A DNA stretch of 64,000 bases from CAWJMD01 sp963700925 (GTDB lineage: Bacteria > Actinomycetota > Actinomycetes > Actinomycetales > CAWJMD01), in the NCBI GenBank assembly GCA_963700925.1, contig OY969553.1:1488001-1552000 (forward strand), written 5' to 3'. Below, in pieces: positions 51,469-59,506 of this stretch (position 1 is its first letter; the number at the start of each line of letters is the position of its first letter). The notes under the pieces were generated by a model that saw only the letters and a list, made by a program, of their open reading frames with translations, made no database searches and was not told where the DNA came from. The translations under genes and the position numbers were made by a program.

Positions 51469-52128
51469 ATGCGCGACGTGTTCCACACCGAGCTGGAGCT
51501 GATCGACGACCAGCTGGTCGAGATGACCGGGCTGGTGGGATCAGCTGTCGCAAGCGCCACCCAGGCTCTCCTGACCTCGAACCTCGCCCTTGCCGAGTCG
51601 GTGATCGCCGGAGACGCACAGGTCGACCGCATCCAGCGCGAGATCGACGAGCGTGCTGTGCAGCTGCTGGCCCGGCAGCAGCCGGTGGCCACCGACCTGC
51701 GGGTGGTGGTGGCCGCCCTGCGGATGAGCGCCACCCTGGAGCGGATGGGCGACCTCGCCCGGCACGTGGCCAAGCTGGCGCGCCTGCGATTCCCCCACGC
51801 GAGCATCCCCGACGAGCTGACCGAGACCTTCGCCGAGATGGGACGTGTGGCCGAGCGGCTCGCGCTCAAGGCCGGACGCGTGATCAGCACCCGAGACCTC
51901 GCCGTAGCGGCCGAGATCGCCAAGGACGACGACGCCCTCGACGACCTGCACCAACGGGTCTTCGACGTGCTCATGTCGGGCACGTGGGCGCACCCGGTCG
52001 AGGCCACCGTTGACGTCACGCTGTGCAGCCGCTTCTACGAGCGCTTCGGCGACCACGCCGTCTCGCTGTCGCAGCGCGTCCAGTTCCTGGTGACCGGCGA
52101 CTGGGACCGCGCCGGCCAGGCGTCCTGA
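51469..52128 (+). CDS. phoU: phosphate system regulator PhoU
   Basis: A 219-residue all-helical protein made of two three-helix bundles. The metal-binding repeats of PhoU are seen as LRMSATLERMGDLARHVAKLA (about 85-105) and CSRFYERFGDHAVSLSQRV near the end. It connects the Pst phosphate transporter to SenX3 and suppresses signalling when phosphate is ample. AAGGGACGG precedes the ATG. Divergent from senX3-regX3, with a Pho-box-like repeat between them. Confidence 0.95.
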   Translation: MRDVFHTELELIDDQLVEMTGLVGSAVASATQALLTSNLALAESVIAGDAQVDRIQREIDERAVQLLARQQPVATDLRVVVAALRMSATLERMGDLARHVAKLARLRFPHASIPDELTETFAEMGRVAERLALKAGRVISTRDLAVAAEIAKDDDALDDLHQRVFDVLMSGTWAHPVEATVDVTLCSRFYERFGDHAVSLSQRVQFLVTGDWDRAGQAS

Positions 52129-52162
52129 CCGATCCCTTCGGTCCGCCGGTAGCGTCGCCGGT

Positions 52163-52678
52163 GTGAGAGCACCGGCTTCGCCCGCGCTGCTCGCCTGCCT
52201 CCTTCTGCTCGGAGCGCAGGCCGGCTGCACCGGTGACGACGGCGGCGGCCCCGACAGCGACGAGACGCCGGCACCCACGGTCTACTTCGACTGCGCCGCG
52301 GTGGCCGACGCGCAGCAGGCGCTGACCCAGGCATCGTCCGCCGAGCTGGACCGGCTGGGGCTGACCCCGACCGACCCGCAGGCTCTGACCGTGACCCTCG
52401 TCGCGGGGTCGGTCGCCGCGCCCGGCTACTGGGCGGCTGTCCGTGGCGCCGCAACCGAGGAGGCGCCGGCGTCCCTGCAGGCGGACCTCGTCACGCTCGA
52501 CGAGTACTGGCGCGGGCTCGCGGACGACCTCGCGACGATCACCATCGCCGATGCCGAGCCCGCGACGGTGTCGGCTGCCGGCCAGCAGCTGGCCGAGGTC
52601 AGCTCGTCCGCACCCGACGAGCGCGTGGCACCGGCGCAGCAGCGCGTCGAGGAGGCCGTCGACCTGTCCTGCGGCTAG
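52163..52678 (+). CDS. lipoprotein of unknown function
   Basis: A 171-residue exported protein. The signal peptide ends in GAQAGC (Cys near 22), followed by an acidic spacer (TGDDGGGPDSDE) and a helical domain with two Cys (FDCAAV near 43 and LSCG at the end) that could form a disulfide. The family is not recognised. It starts 34 bases after phoU and is perhaps transcribed with it. It lies at the border of an accessory insert, so it may belong to either. Confidence 0.8.
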   Translation: MRAPASPALLACLLLLGAQAGCTGDDGGGPDSDETPAPTVYFDCAAVADAQQALTQASSAELDRLGLTPTDPQALTVTLVAGSVAAPGYWAAVRGAATEEAPASLQADLVTLDEYWRGLADDLATITIADAEPATVSAAGQQLAEVSSSAPDERVAPAQQRVEEAVDLSCG

Positions 52679-52751
52679 CGGCCCTGGTTTGCACCATCAG
52701 CAGCTGATGACGTAGAACCTGGATTGTCGCCCACACACGGCGGCTAGGCCG

Positions 52752-53359
52752 GTGAGACGGCAGCATCCACCAGATGGCCCTACGCATGAGTGTCATCCGC
52801 CAAGTACCTCGGCCCCATGGGGACGCTACGGGGATCACCGATGGTGCGGGGTCGTGGCGTTGATGTTCGTCGCCGCTCCCGCGACGGCGGACGCGGGACC
52901 GGGACCTGCATCCGGCAACTGGACCGGCAATGTCGGCCCGTCCGGCAGCTATGGCTATGGATCGTGGAATGCCAACGCGTCCCCCAACTCCGTCACCCTG
53001 AGCGCGAGAGCAGGCACTCTCGCCAGTAACTACTGCGAGACTGCCTACTTCGACTGGGGCCTGACACCCATCACGCACCACGATGCACGAGCCGTACGTA
53101 CATGCCGCAGCGGTGCGACGACCAGCCGCAACTGGGGCGACTCCAAGAGCACCATCGGCGGCGTCCAGAAGTTGGGCGCATGCTATGGGGCCAACAACAC
53201 GTTCGGCACGTGCATCGGGTATCCCCAGGCAACGATGAATATTTACTCGATTCCGGCGGCTTTCAGCACCCGAACTGCTCGAGCAGTTGGTTCCTTCGTT
53301 ACAGCAGCGGAGCCGTGCTGTTTCACAACGGCGAATCGCCAACGACTGCAACATGTTGA
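52752..53359 (+). pseudogene. secreted Cys-rich protein gene with a probable frameshift
   Basis: One frame gives a signal-peptide-like VVALMFVAAPATADA and a secreted region with ASNYCETAYFDW, HHDARAVRTCR and VQKLGACYGANNTFGTC, a type seen in short exported actinobacterial proteins. Near 53243-53255 the sensible reading passes to the next frame, which continues with DSGGFQHPNCSSSWFLRYS and ends at a stop at 53359. The first frame instead runs on into the next gene without a stop. A one-base shift (mutation or sequencing error) is the simplest explanation. The start codon is uncertain. Confidence 0.55.
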
Positions 53360-53384
53360 CCGAGCGAAACAGGAGGGGGACGCG

Positions 53385-54377
53385 ATGCTGGCTCGCAGTT
53401 GGGGAGCAGTTGGCGCGGCAGGTGCTGGGGCAGTAGTTGTCGTCGTCAGCATGGCTCTTCTGGGCGATGCCGTTGGTGGTGACCGGGTCTTGTCGCCAGT
53501 GGAGGTCGAGACAACGCAGGCACTGCTCACAGAGACGTTCGTCAACGTCCACGGAGACCGTGCAACCCGTGATTCCAGGGCGCAGCTCACTCACCTCGGG
53601 CTCCAGGCACCGATGGTCACTTGCATGGCTGAGCGGGGATTCGACTACACCCCGCCACCGTTCGACAGCGCGGGAGATGATGCACCACCCGAGACCGGAC
53701 CCGACTTCACCGATGCCGTGGCAACCGTCGACCGCGACCTGGCGAGTACGCAGGGATTCGGCCGGGGTGACGCCGACGCGTTGAGCGCTGAGCAAGCTCG
53801 AGACCGCGGGTGGAAGATCTGGCACGCAGAACCACCCAACCCTGGCTACGACTCCCTGGGCGACAAGGGCAAGGATGCCTACGCGGCGGCGGCGATTGAG
53901 TGCGAGCCCCCGCAGAGCTCGTACGACAAGCTCGGCGAGCCGTCCGCGCTGAGCGCCTCGCTCGTCGGCGACTTGGAGCAGATGGTCGAGGACGCTTCAC
54001 AGGACGAGCGAGTTCTCGATGACATGGAGCGGTACCCACGCTGCATGGCCGACGCGGGTTACCCGCTCGACGAGCGACTCGGCCTGGTCAACTCCTTCGA
54101 TTCCAGGTACTACGCCCACTTGGCCAGCGAAGGACTCCAGGCTCCGCGGGGAACGGCGTGGGCCGAAGTCCAGGCGTCGGAGATCAAGGCCGCCCTGGCC
54201 GACGCCGAGTGCCGAGCCGACGCTAACGCGCTCGTCATGACCCTGCTCAGGGATGACTTGACCGCGTTCGCTGCCAAACACCGTGCCGACTTCGCAGTCC
54301 TGGACCTTGAGTTCGACCGCACGGTCCAGCAGGCCGACGAGGCAGTCGACGAGTTGGCCCAGCTCACGAACGAGTGA
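53385..54377 (+). CDS. membrane-anchored or secreted protein with paired Cys motifs
   Basis: A 330-residue protein. The N-terminus is a hydrophobic segment (about 8-30, AGAVVVVVSMALLG) that is a signal anchor. The remainder is acidic and helical, with motifs CMAERGFDYTPP, NPGYDSLGDKG, CMADAGY and ADAECRA that suggest disulfide-linked helical hairpins. I know this pattern only from uncharacterised actinobacterial exported proteins. The ATG is chosen because AGGAGG precedes it. The frame is open far upstream, into the frameshifted secreted-protein gene, but that part belongs to the other gene. Confidence 0.72.
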   Translation: MLARSWGAVGAAGAGAVVVVVSMALLGDAVGGDRVLSPVEVETTQALLTETFVNVHGDRATRDSRAQLTHLGLQAPMVTCMAERGFDYTPPPFDSAGDDAPPETGPDFTDAVATVDRDLASTQGFGRGDADALSAEQARDRGWKIWHAEPPNPGYDSLGDKGKDAYAAAAIECEPPQSSYDKLGEPSALSASLVGDLEQMVEDASQDERVLDDMERYPRCMADAGYPLDERLGLVNSFDSRYYAHLASEGLQAPRGTAWAEVQASEIKAALADAECRADANALVMTLLRDDLTAFAAKHRADFAVLDLEFDRTVQQADEAVDELAQLTNE

Positions 54378-54530
54378 TTCTCAGCGACCCAGAATTCTCG
54401 GCCGCCGCGTCGGCCTGGGCTACGGACCTGTCCAGGCTTCGGCTGAACCTGGAGCACCGCGACTAGTCCCCGATCGCTAGGTTTGGATGGGTTCAGACTG
54501 ATTCGGACACATGCGAGGGGGACGGGGGTC

Positions 54531-56966
54531 GTGCAGCCAGCGCCGGGCGGATCCGCCCTCAGCGGGCCTGCGCCCGTGGTGGAGCCGGAGTGGTGGGAGC
54601 GCATCGCCGTCCGACGAGACCGCTGGCGCGCCGACCACCCCACGGCGGCGCTGTGGATCGCGAGGGTTCGGGCCCTGGCGCTCTGGCTCGGCCTCCTCTG
54701 GCTCGGCGTGCTGTTGGTGTTCTTCCCGGAGCTGCGGCTGGGGATGCGCGCGTGGCTCGGGTGCCTGTGGCTGGTGGTGCTGTGGTTCGTGCTGGCGCAC
54801 ACCAAGACGCTGACGCTGTCCGGGTACGGGCGGTTCTTCTCTGTCTCGGTGGTGTGGTCGGCGGTGATCGGCGCCGCCACCGCCGCACTGTCGGGTCTGG
54901 TCGGCGAGGTCGGTGACGACGGGCCGGGCATCGGCATCGCCGCGTTCAGCGAGGAAGCCCTGAAGCTGCTTCCCGTCGTGGTTCTGGTGCTGCTCGCGCC
55001 CCGTCGCGTGTCTCGGTTCGCGGTCGTCGACTGGCTCCTCCTCGGGCTCGCAGGTGGCGCAGCGTTCCTGGGGGTCGAGGAGTATCTGCGCCGAGTGAAC
55101 TGGGAGCTGCCCGGCCTCTTCAGCGAGCTCGGACGTCTGCTCTCCGGCATCGGCTCGGACGACGGGATGCCGGCGGCGTGGACCCGATTCGGCCTGGGGC
55201 TCCTGCCGAGCGGTGGCGAGAGCGAGCACGGTGCGATCGGAGGCCACTTCGTCGCCACCGGCACGGTCACGGTCTGCGCCGGGCTGGGCGTCGCGATCTG
55301 GCGCCACGTGTCGTCTCGCGCGGCCTCCGGCGCCACGTCGAGCGGCCGGATCACGGAACTGGCTTGGCGCCTGGTCGCGGTGGCACTGCCGGCGGGCGCC
55401 TTCGCGCTGGCAGTCGTGGACCACGCGGGCTGGAACGCTTCGGCCGCGGCCGGCAGCGACTGGCTCGACCCGAGCCAGACCACGATGCCGCTGGGGCTCC
55501 GCCTGGCGTGGTCGATCACCGGGCACGGCCACGGAAGGGAAGCCCTGCTGGTGCTGCTCCTCGTCGTCGCCCTGCTCGTGGACGCATGGAGGCTCACGTC
55601 GTCCACAGAAGGCATCGCCGGAGCGCGCGCACCGTCCTGGCTGGAGCGTTTCAGTGGTGACCTGGCGAGTGCCACGAAGTCGCCACACGCGCAGGCCGAC
55701 GCGGCTGCGCTCGCGCGCGGCGCGGCCCTCGGCATCGCGGGTGCCGTGACGGCACTCCTGGTCGTCGTCACCCGCGACACCAGCGAGCTGCTGGCAGCCC
55801 ACACGAAGGTCGACGGCGAGTCGAGGTGGACGGCGATGCGACGCGGGCGGGCAGCCGCCGGCATGCAGCGCACGGCGCGCGACGTGGCCTTCGAGTGGGC
55901 ACGCGGTGACCGCCCGGTCACCGCCTATCGCGCGGCAGCGAGTGCCGCGCTGTTGGCACTGCTCGTTGTCGCTGTGGTCGTCGGTCCTGTGCAGGCTCTG
56001 CTGATCGGTGACTCGGTCGTCGGTGCCGACGCGCTCGGTTGGCTCGCCGCGCAGCTGGACGGGCTCGCCAGCTGGTGGGACGGTCTCGGCATCGGCCAGC
56101 AGATAGCCATCGGCATCGGCATCGCCGCCCTGGTGGCCCTCTCCGGAGGCAGCCTCGGGCTGGCCTTCGGGATCTCGGGCGTCGCCACCTTCCTGCTCGA
56201 AAAGGGCCACGGCGCAGCCGACTTCACTCGTGACCCCCGCGGCGCTACCCGCCACTACCTCACCACCGCCACACCTGCGTCCCTGTTCCTCGACGCCGTC
56301 GATGCGATCCTCACCTTCGCCCCGGGCAACTTCGCCGGCGCCGCGGGTGGACGCCTTGCGCGTAGCGCGGTCGACGACTACCTGCGTGACCCCGCCGCGT
56401 GGCGCGCCGCCCGACAAGGGCTGATGCGCGGCGACCGCGGCGCGATCGACTTCTCTGCGTTCCGCCACACCGACCCGACGCTGTGGGACGACCCCGTGCG
56501 ACGCCAGCAGTGGGTCGACGCGCGCTACACCGACCCGAACCTCGGCAACAACGGCATGCGCCGGCCCGCTGCCCCGCAGGGCGACGACCTCGCGTACCAG
56601 CTGCAGACCACGGGCGCCGAGGAGATCCGGCTCGTCACCCCGAAGGGCGACCGGATCTGGGCGGACGGCCTCGGCGTCGACCCGGACGGGGTCGTGGCGC
56701 TCGATGCCAAGTTCGTCCGCAACCCCGGACGTTCGATCTACGAGGGGAACGCTCCAGACTTCGTCGTCGACAGGGCGATGAAGGACTTCGACGACGAGAT
56801 CCTCCGCTACGCCGACGTCATCCGAGACCCGGGCAACCCCATCTCTCGGTTGCGGTTGTATACATCCACCCCCGAGGCCGCCACGTTCCTCGAGCAACGA
56901 GCGCGCTCGCTTCTGGGCCCGAACTTCGATCTGCAGGTCGTCCACGTTCCAAAGGGAGCCCCGTGA
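54531..56966 (+). CDS. PrsW-type membrane protease fused to an endonuclease-fold toxin domain
   Basis: An 811-residue polymorphic-toxin-like protein. The N-terminal multi-helix part has the PrsW glutamic-protease motifs: EEALK near 140, VEEYL near 181, the His of GGHFVATG near 237 and DHAGWN near 297. More helices follow (about 345-570). The C-terminal 120 residues look like a restriction-endonuclease-fold toxin (GAEEIRLVTPKGDRIWADGL, VVALDAKFV), with Asp and Lys in the expected D-x-K spacing. The GTG start follows GAGGGGGACGGGGG. The next gene overlaps by GTGA and is the immunity candidate. The protease may release or export the toxin. Confidence 0.83.
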   Translation: MQPAPGGSALSGPAPVVEPEWWERIAVRRDRWRADHPTAALWIARVRALALWLGLLWLGVLLVFFPELRLGMRAWLGCLWLVVLWFVLAHTKTLTLSGYGRFFSVSVVWSAVIGAATAALSGLVGEVGDDGPGIGIAAFSEEALKLLPVVVLVLLAPRRVSRFAVVDWLLLGLAGGAAFLGVEEYLRRVNWELPGLFSELGRLLSGIGSDDGMPAAWTRFGLGLLPSGGESEHGAIGGHFVATGTVTVCAGLGVAIWRHVSSRAASGATSSGRITELAWRLVAVALPAGAFALAVVDHAGWNASAAAGSDWLDPSQTTMPLGLRLAWSITGHGHGREALLVLLLVVALLVDAWRLTSSTEGIAGARAPSWLERFSGDLASATKSPHAQADAAALARGAALGIAGAVTALLVVVTRDTSELLAAHTKVDGESRWTAMRRGRAAAGMQRTARDVAFEWARGDRPVTAYRAAASAALLALLVVAVVVGPVQALLIGDSVVGADALGWLAAQLDGLASWWDGLGIGQQIAIGIGIAALVALSGGSLGLAFGISGVATFLLEKGHGAADFTRDPRGATRHYLTTATPASLFLDAVDAILTFAPGNFAGAAGGRLARSAVDDYLRDPAAWRAARQGLMRGDRGAIDFSAFRHTDPTLWDDPVRRQQWVDARYTDPNLGNNGMRRPAAPQGDDLAYQLQTTGAEEIRLVTPKGDRIWADGLGVDPDGVVALDAKFVRNPGRSIYEGNAPDFVVDRAMKDFDDEILRYADVIRDPGNPISRLRLYTSTPEAATFLEQRARSLLGPNFDLQVVHVPKGAP

Positions 56967-57367
56967 TCATCACATCGCCGACATCCGTGCCCCTGCTGTC
57001 AGCGGACGAGTTCGTGGCCGCTGCGATCGAGCGCTACGGACAGAGCGCCCGCGTCATCGGCGACACCGGCACGCCGAACACCGACCAGGCCGTCGACGTC
57101 ACCCGGCCGGGCGAACCTGGCTTCCAGATCGACCACGATCGAAGCGGCGACTCCATCCGCTGCGACGGCATGCGCGAGCAGAACGCCGAGGTGGCGGCGT
57201 GGATCCGATCGCTGCTGCCGGCCGACTTCCCGCGGTTGATCGCCTTCGACCAGGCGTGGACGTGGCACGTCGATCTGACGCACGGCATCACCGCCGAGGA
57301 GGTCCTCGCCAACGAGATCAGCCACGACGACCCGAGCTGGGGCGAGGGCGACCCCGACCTTTGGTGA
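56963..57367 (+). CDS. probable immunity protein for the endonuclease-fold toxin
   Basis: A 134-residue acidic cytoplasmic protein. Its GTG overlaps the toxin stop (GTGA), the classic toxin-immunity arrangement. Features are the central IRCDGMREQNAEVAAWIRSLLP, several Trp (FDQAWTWHVDL) and an acidic DDPSWGEGDPDLW end. No catalytic motif. The family is not named here, but small size, acidity and linkage support an immunity role. The alternative is an unrelated small protein. Confidence 0.72.
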   Translation: MIITSPTSVPLLSADEFVAAAIERYGQSARVIGDTGTPNTDQAVDVTRPGEPGFQIDHDRSGDSIRCDGMREQNAEVAAWIRSLLPADFPRLIAFDQAWTWHVDLTHGITAEEVLANEISHDDPSWGEGDPDLW

Positions 57368-57376
57368 GCGGAGGCG

Positions 57377-58120
57377 CTAGCGGCCCTGGCTCGCGACGGC
57401 GGCGGCGGCGGTGACGGCGGCCTCCGGGTCGAGGTAGGTGCCACCCTTCGTGACCGGCTTTAGGTCCTCGCCCAGCTCGTAGACGAGCGGGATGCCGGTG
57501 GGGATGTTCAGGCCGGCGATGTCGTCGTCCGAGATGCCGTCGAGGTGCTTGACGAGAGCCCGCAGCGAGTTGCCGTGCGCGGCCAGGAGCACGACCCGGC
57601 CCCCGAGCAGGTCAGGAACGACGTCGTGCTCCCAGTAGGGCAGGAACCGCTCCACCACGTCGGCGAGGCACTCGCTCGCCGGCAGGTCGGCACCGAGCTC
57701 GGCGTAGCGGGGGTCGTCGGCCTGGCTGAACTCGGAGCCGGCGTCGATCGGCGGCGGCGGGGTGTCGTAGGACCGTCGCCAGAGCATGAACTGCTCCTCG
57801 CCGAACTCGGCCAGCGTCTGCTTCTTGTCCTTGCCCTGCAGCGCCCCGTAGTGCCGCTCGTTCAGGCGCCACGAGCGCTTGGTCTCGATCCAGTGCCGGT
57901 CGGCCACGTCGAGCGAGATGTTGGCGGTCGTGATCGCCCGGCGTAGCAGCGAAGTGTGCACCACGTCGGGCAGCACGCCCGCCTCGACCAGCAGCTCGCC
58001 GCCACGGTTGGCCTCCTCGATCCCCTTCTGCGACAAGGGAACATCGACCCAGCCGGTGAACAGGTTCTTGGCATTCCAGGTGCTTTCGCCGTGCCGGAGC
58101 AGGACCAGGGTGTGCGACAT
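57377..58120 (-). CDS. gpmA: 2,3-bisphosphoglycerate-dependent phosphoglycerate mutase
   Basis: A 247-residue glycolytic enzyme that interconverts 3- and 2-phosphoglycerate. The catalytic His lies in LLRHGESTWNAKNLFTGW (about 7-24); RHYGALQGKDK and the second His in AAHGNSLRAL are present, and the C-terminal tail is Ala-rich. The length matches dPGM. In related actinobacteria gpm lies between mshA-ybjN and senX3; here an M23 peptidase gene and the toxin insert have altered the spacing. Confidence 0.96.
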   Translation of the reverse strand: MSHTLVLLRHGESTWNAKNLFTGWVDVPLSQKGIEEANRGGELLVEAGVLPDVVHTSLLRRAITTANISLDVADRHWIETKRSWRLNERHYGALQGKDKKQTLAEFGEEQFMLWRRSYDTPPPPIDAGSEFSQADDPRYAELGADLPASECLADVVERFLPYWEHDVVPDLLGGRVVLLAAHGNSLRALVKHLDGISDDDIAGLNIPTGIPLVYELGEDLKPVTKGGTYLDPEAAVTAAAAVASQGR

Positions 58121-58148
58121 GGTTTCACCCTACTGAGCCTCATCGGCG

Positions 58149-58925
58149 ATGATGAAAAGCATGAGGGCCAAGACGATCGGACGGGCGGCGCTGGCCGCCG
58201 TCGTCGTCACGGGCACCCTGGTGGGCGGTCTGGGCCTGGCCGCCGGTCTCGCCCTGATCGCAGTCCAGCCGGAGGTGGTCGACGCGCCGACACCCGTGGT
58301 GGCCGGCGCGGCACTCGAGCCTCCGACTCGCACCTCCCAGGAGGTGCCCAGCGAGAGGCTCTCGGCCTGGCCACCACTCGTCGAGCTGCCGGGCCGCATC
58401 AGCGCCGGCACCCACACGTTCCCGATCGCAGCCGACTCGGACTACTCGTCCGCCCACCACGACTACCCGGCCAGCGACATCTTCGCCGACTGCGGGTCCC
58501 CCGTCGTCGCACCGATCGACGGGCAGGTCTCGCAGACGGCCACGGTCGACCGATGGGACCCGGACACCAACCTCGGCGAGGACCGCGGCGGGCTGTCGTT
58601 CACCCTGATCGGGGCGGACGGGGTCCGCTACTACGGCTCGCACCTGGCGACGGTCACCGTCGAGCCCGGCGACCTCGTGCGCTCGGGCCAGCCCGTCGGC
58701 ACCGTGGGCGAGACAGGCTCGGCGGCGGACACCGGCTGTCACCTGCACCTCGGCCTCAGCCCGGCCGAGTGCGGTCCCGACGACTGGTTCGTGCGCCGCG
58801 GAGTCGTTCTGCCGTATGAGTACCTGCGGTCGTGGGCCGAGGGCGTGGACGCCTTCCCGGACGTCGAGGTGAGCGAGTGGCAAGAGCGCAACGGGTGCCC
58901 GACCGACCCGACCGTCTATCCCTGA
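58149..58925 (+). CDS. exported M23-family peptidase-like protein
   Basis: A 258-residue protein with an N-terminal signal anchor (about 10-38). The LytM/M23 domain (about 95-235) contains HHDYPASDIFADCGSPVVAPIDG (metal ligands His and Asp) and GCHLHLGLS (HxH), so the zinc site seems complete. Its size and added Cys pair suggest a cell-wall endopeptidase or binding protein of the actinobacterial type. Two successive ATGs open the gene. Its end overlaps the YbjN-protein gene by ten bases, convergent. Confidence 0.88.
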   Translation: MMKSMRAKTIGRAALAAVVVTGTLVGGLGLAAGLALIAVQPEVVDAPTPVVAGAALEPPTRTSQEVPSERLSAWPPLVELPGRISAGTHTFPIAADSDYSSAHHDYPASDIFADCGSPVVAPIDGQVSQTATVDRWDPDTNLGEDRGGLSFTLIGADGVRYYGSHLATVTVEPGDLVRSGQPVGTVGETGSAADTGCHLHLGLSPAECGPDDWFVRRGVVLPYEYLRSWAEGVDAFPDVEVSEWQERNGCPTDPTVYP

Positions 58926-59506
58926 TTTGACTCTGCGCCGTGGGTGGCGCTGTCCGGGTCGAGCAGGTGACGGAAGGCGTCCAGGTTGCGCGTCGACTCG
59001 CCTCGCGACACCCGCCACGCCCACTCCTTGCGCATCGACGACAGGAACCCCAGCGCGAGCAGCTCGTTGAACGACCCGTCGGCGACGGCCAGCACCTCGC
59101 CGAGCAGTGCGTCCACACTCTCGGTCGAAACCCCTTCCAGGGGAAGGCGTCCGGTCAGGTAGACGTCGCCGCTGGAGTCGACGCCGAAGGCCACCTGCCG
59201 CAGCTTGGTGTTGTGCTCCAGCAGCCAGCGGTAGACGCCCTCGCGGTTCTCGTCGGGGTTGCGCACCACGAACGCCGACGCCGAGAGGGAGTGGTCGCCC
59301 ACCAGCAGCGACACCGCCGTCCGCAGCTTGCGCTCGCCCGGCAGCTGCACGACGAACTCCCCCGGACGAGCTCCGAGCTCGTACTCGACTGCGACCGGCT
59401 GGCCGTGCGGGCCCATCGTCGGCTCGGCGGCCGCGGCCTCGTCGAGCCACGCGCGCACGACCTCTGTGGCTCGCTCGGTCGGGGTCGCGCGCTCGTCAGA
59501 GGTCAC
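58916..59506 (-). CDS. YbjN-domain protein
   Basis: A 196-residue soluble protein with a YbjN fold similar to type III secretion chaperones: LVGDHSLSASAFVVRNPDENREGVYRWLLEHNTKLRQVAFGVD in the middle (given here as one recognised segment, residues about 62-104) and DVYLTGRLPL, LDALL helix at the end. The GTG overlaps the mshA stop (GTGA), the order seen as Rv0486-Rv0487. Its biochemical role is unknown. Confidence 0.87.
   Translation of the reverse strand: MTSDERATPTERATEVVRAWLDEAAAAEPTMGPHGQPVAVEYELGARPGEFVVQLPGERKLRTAVSLLVGDHSLSASAFVVRNPDENREGVYRWLLEHNTKLRQVAFGVDSSGDVYLTGRLPLEGVSTESVDALLGEVLAVADGSFNELLALGFLSSMRKEWAWRVSRGESTRNLDAFRHLLDPDSATHGAESNQG

Noticed and set aside
54477..56945. 822-codon open frame antisense to the PrsW-toxin gene
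   Set aside because: Its composition (Gly/Arg/Asp/Pro) is typical of antisense shadows, and the plus strand encodes clear protease and nuclease motifs.
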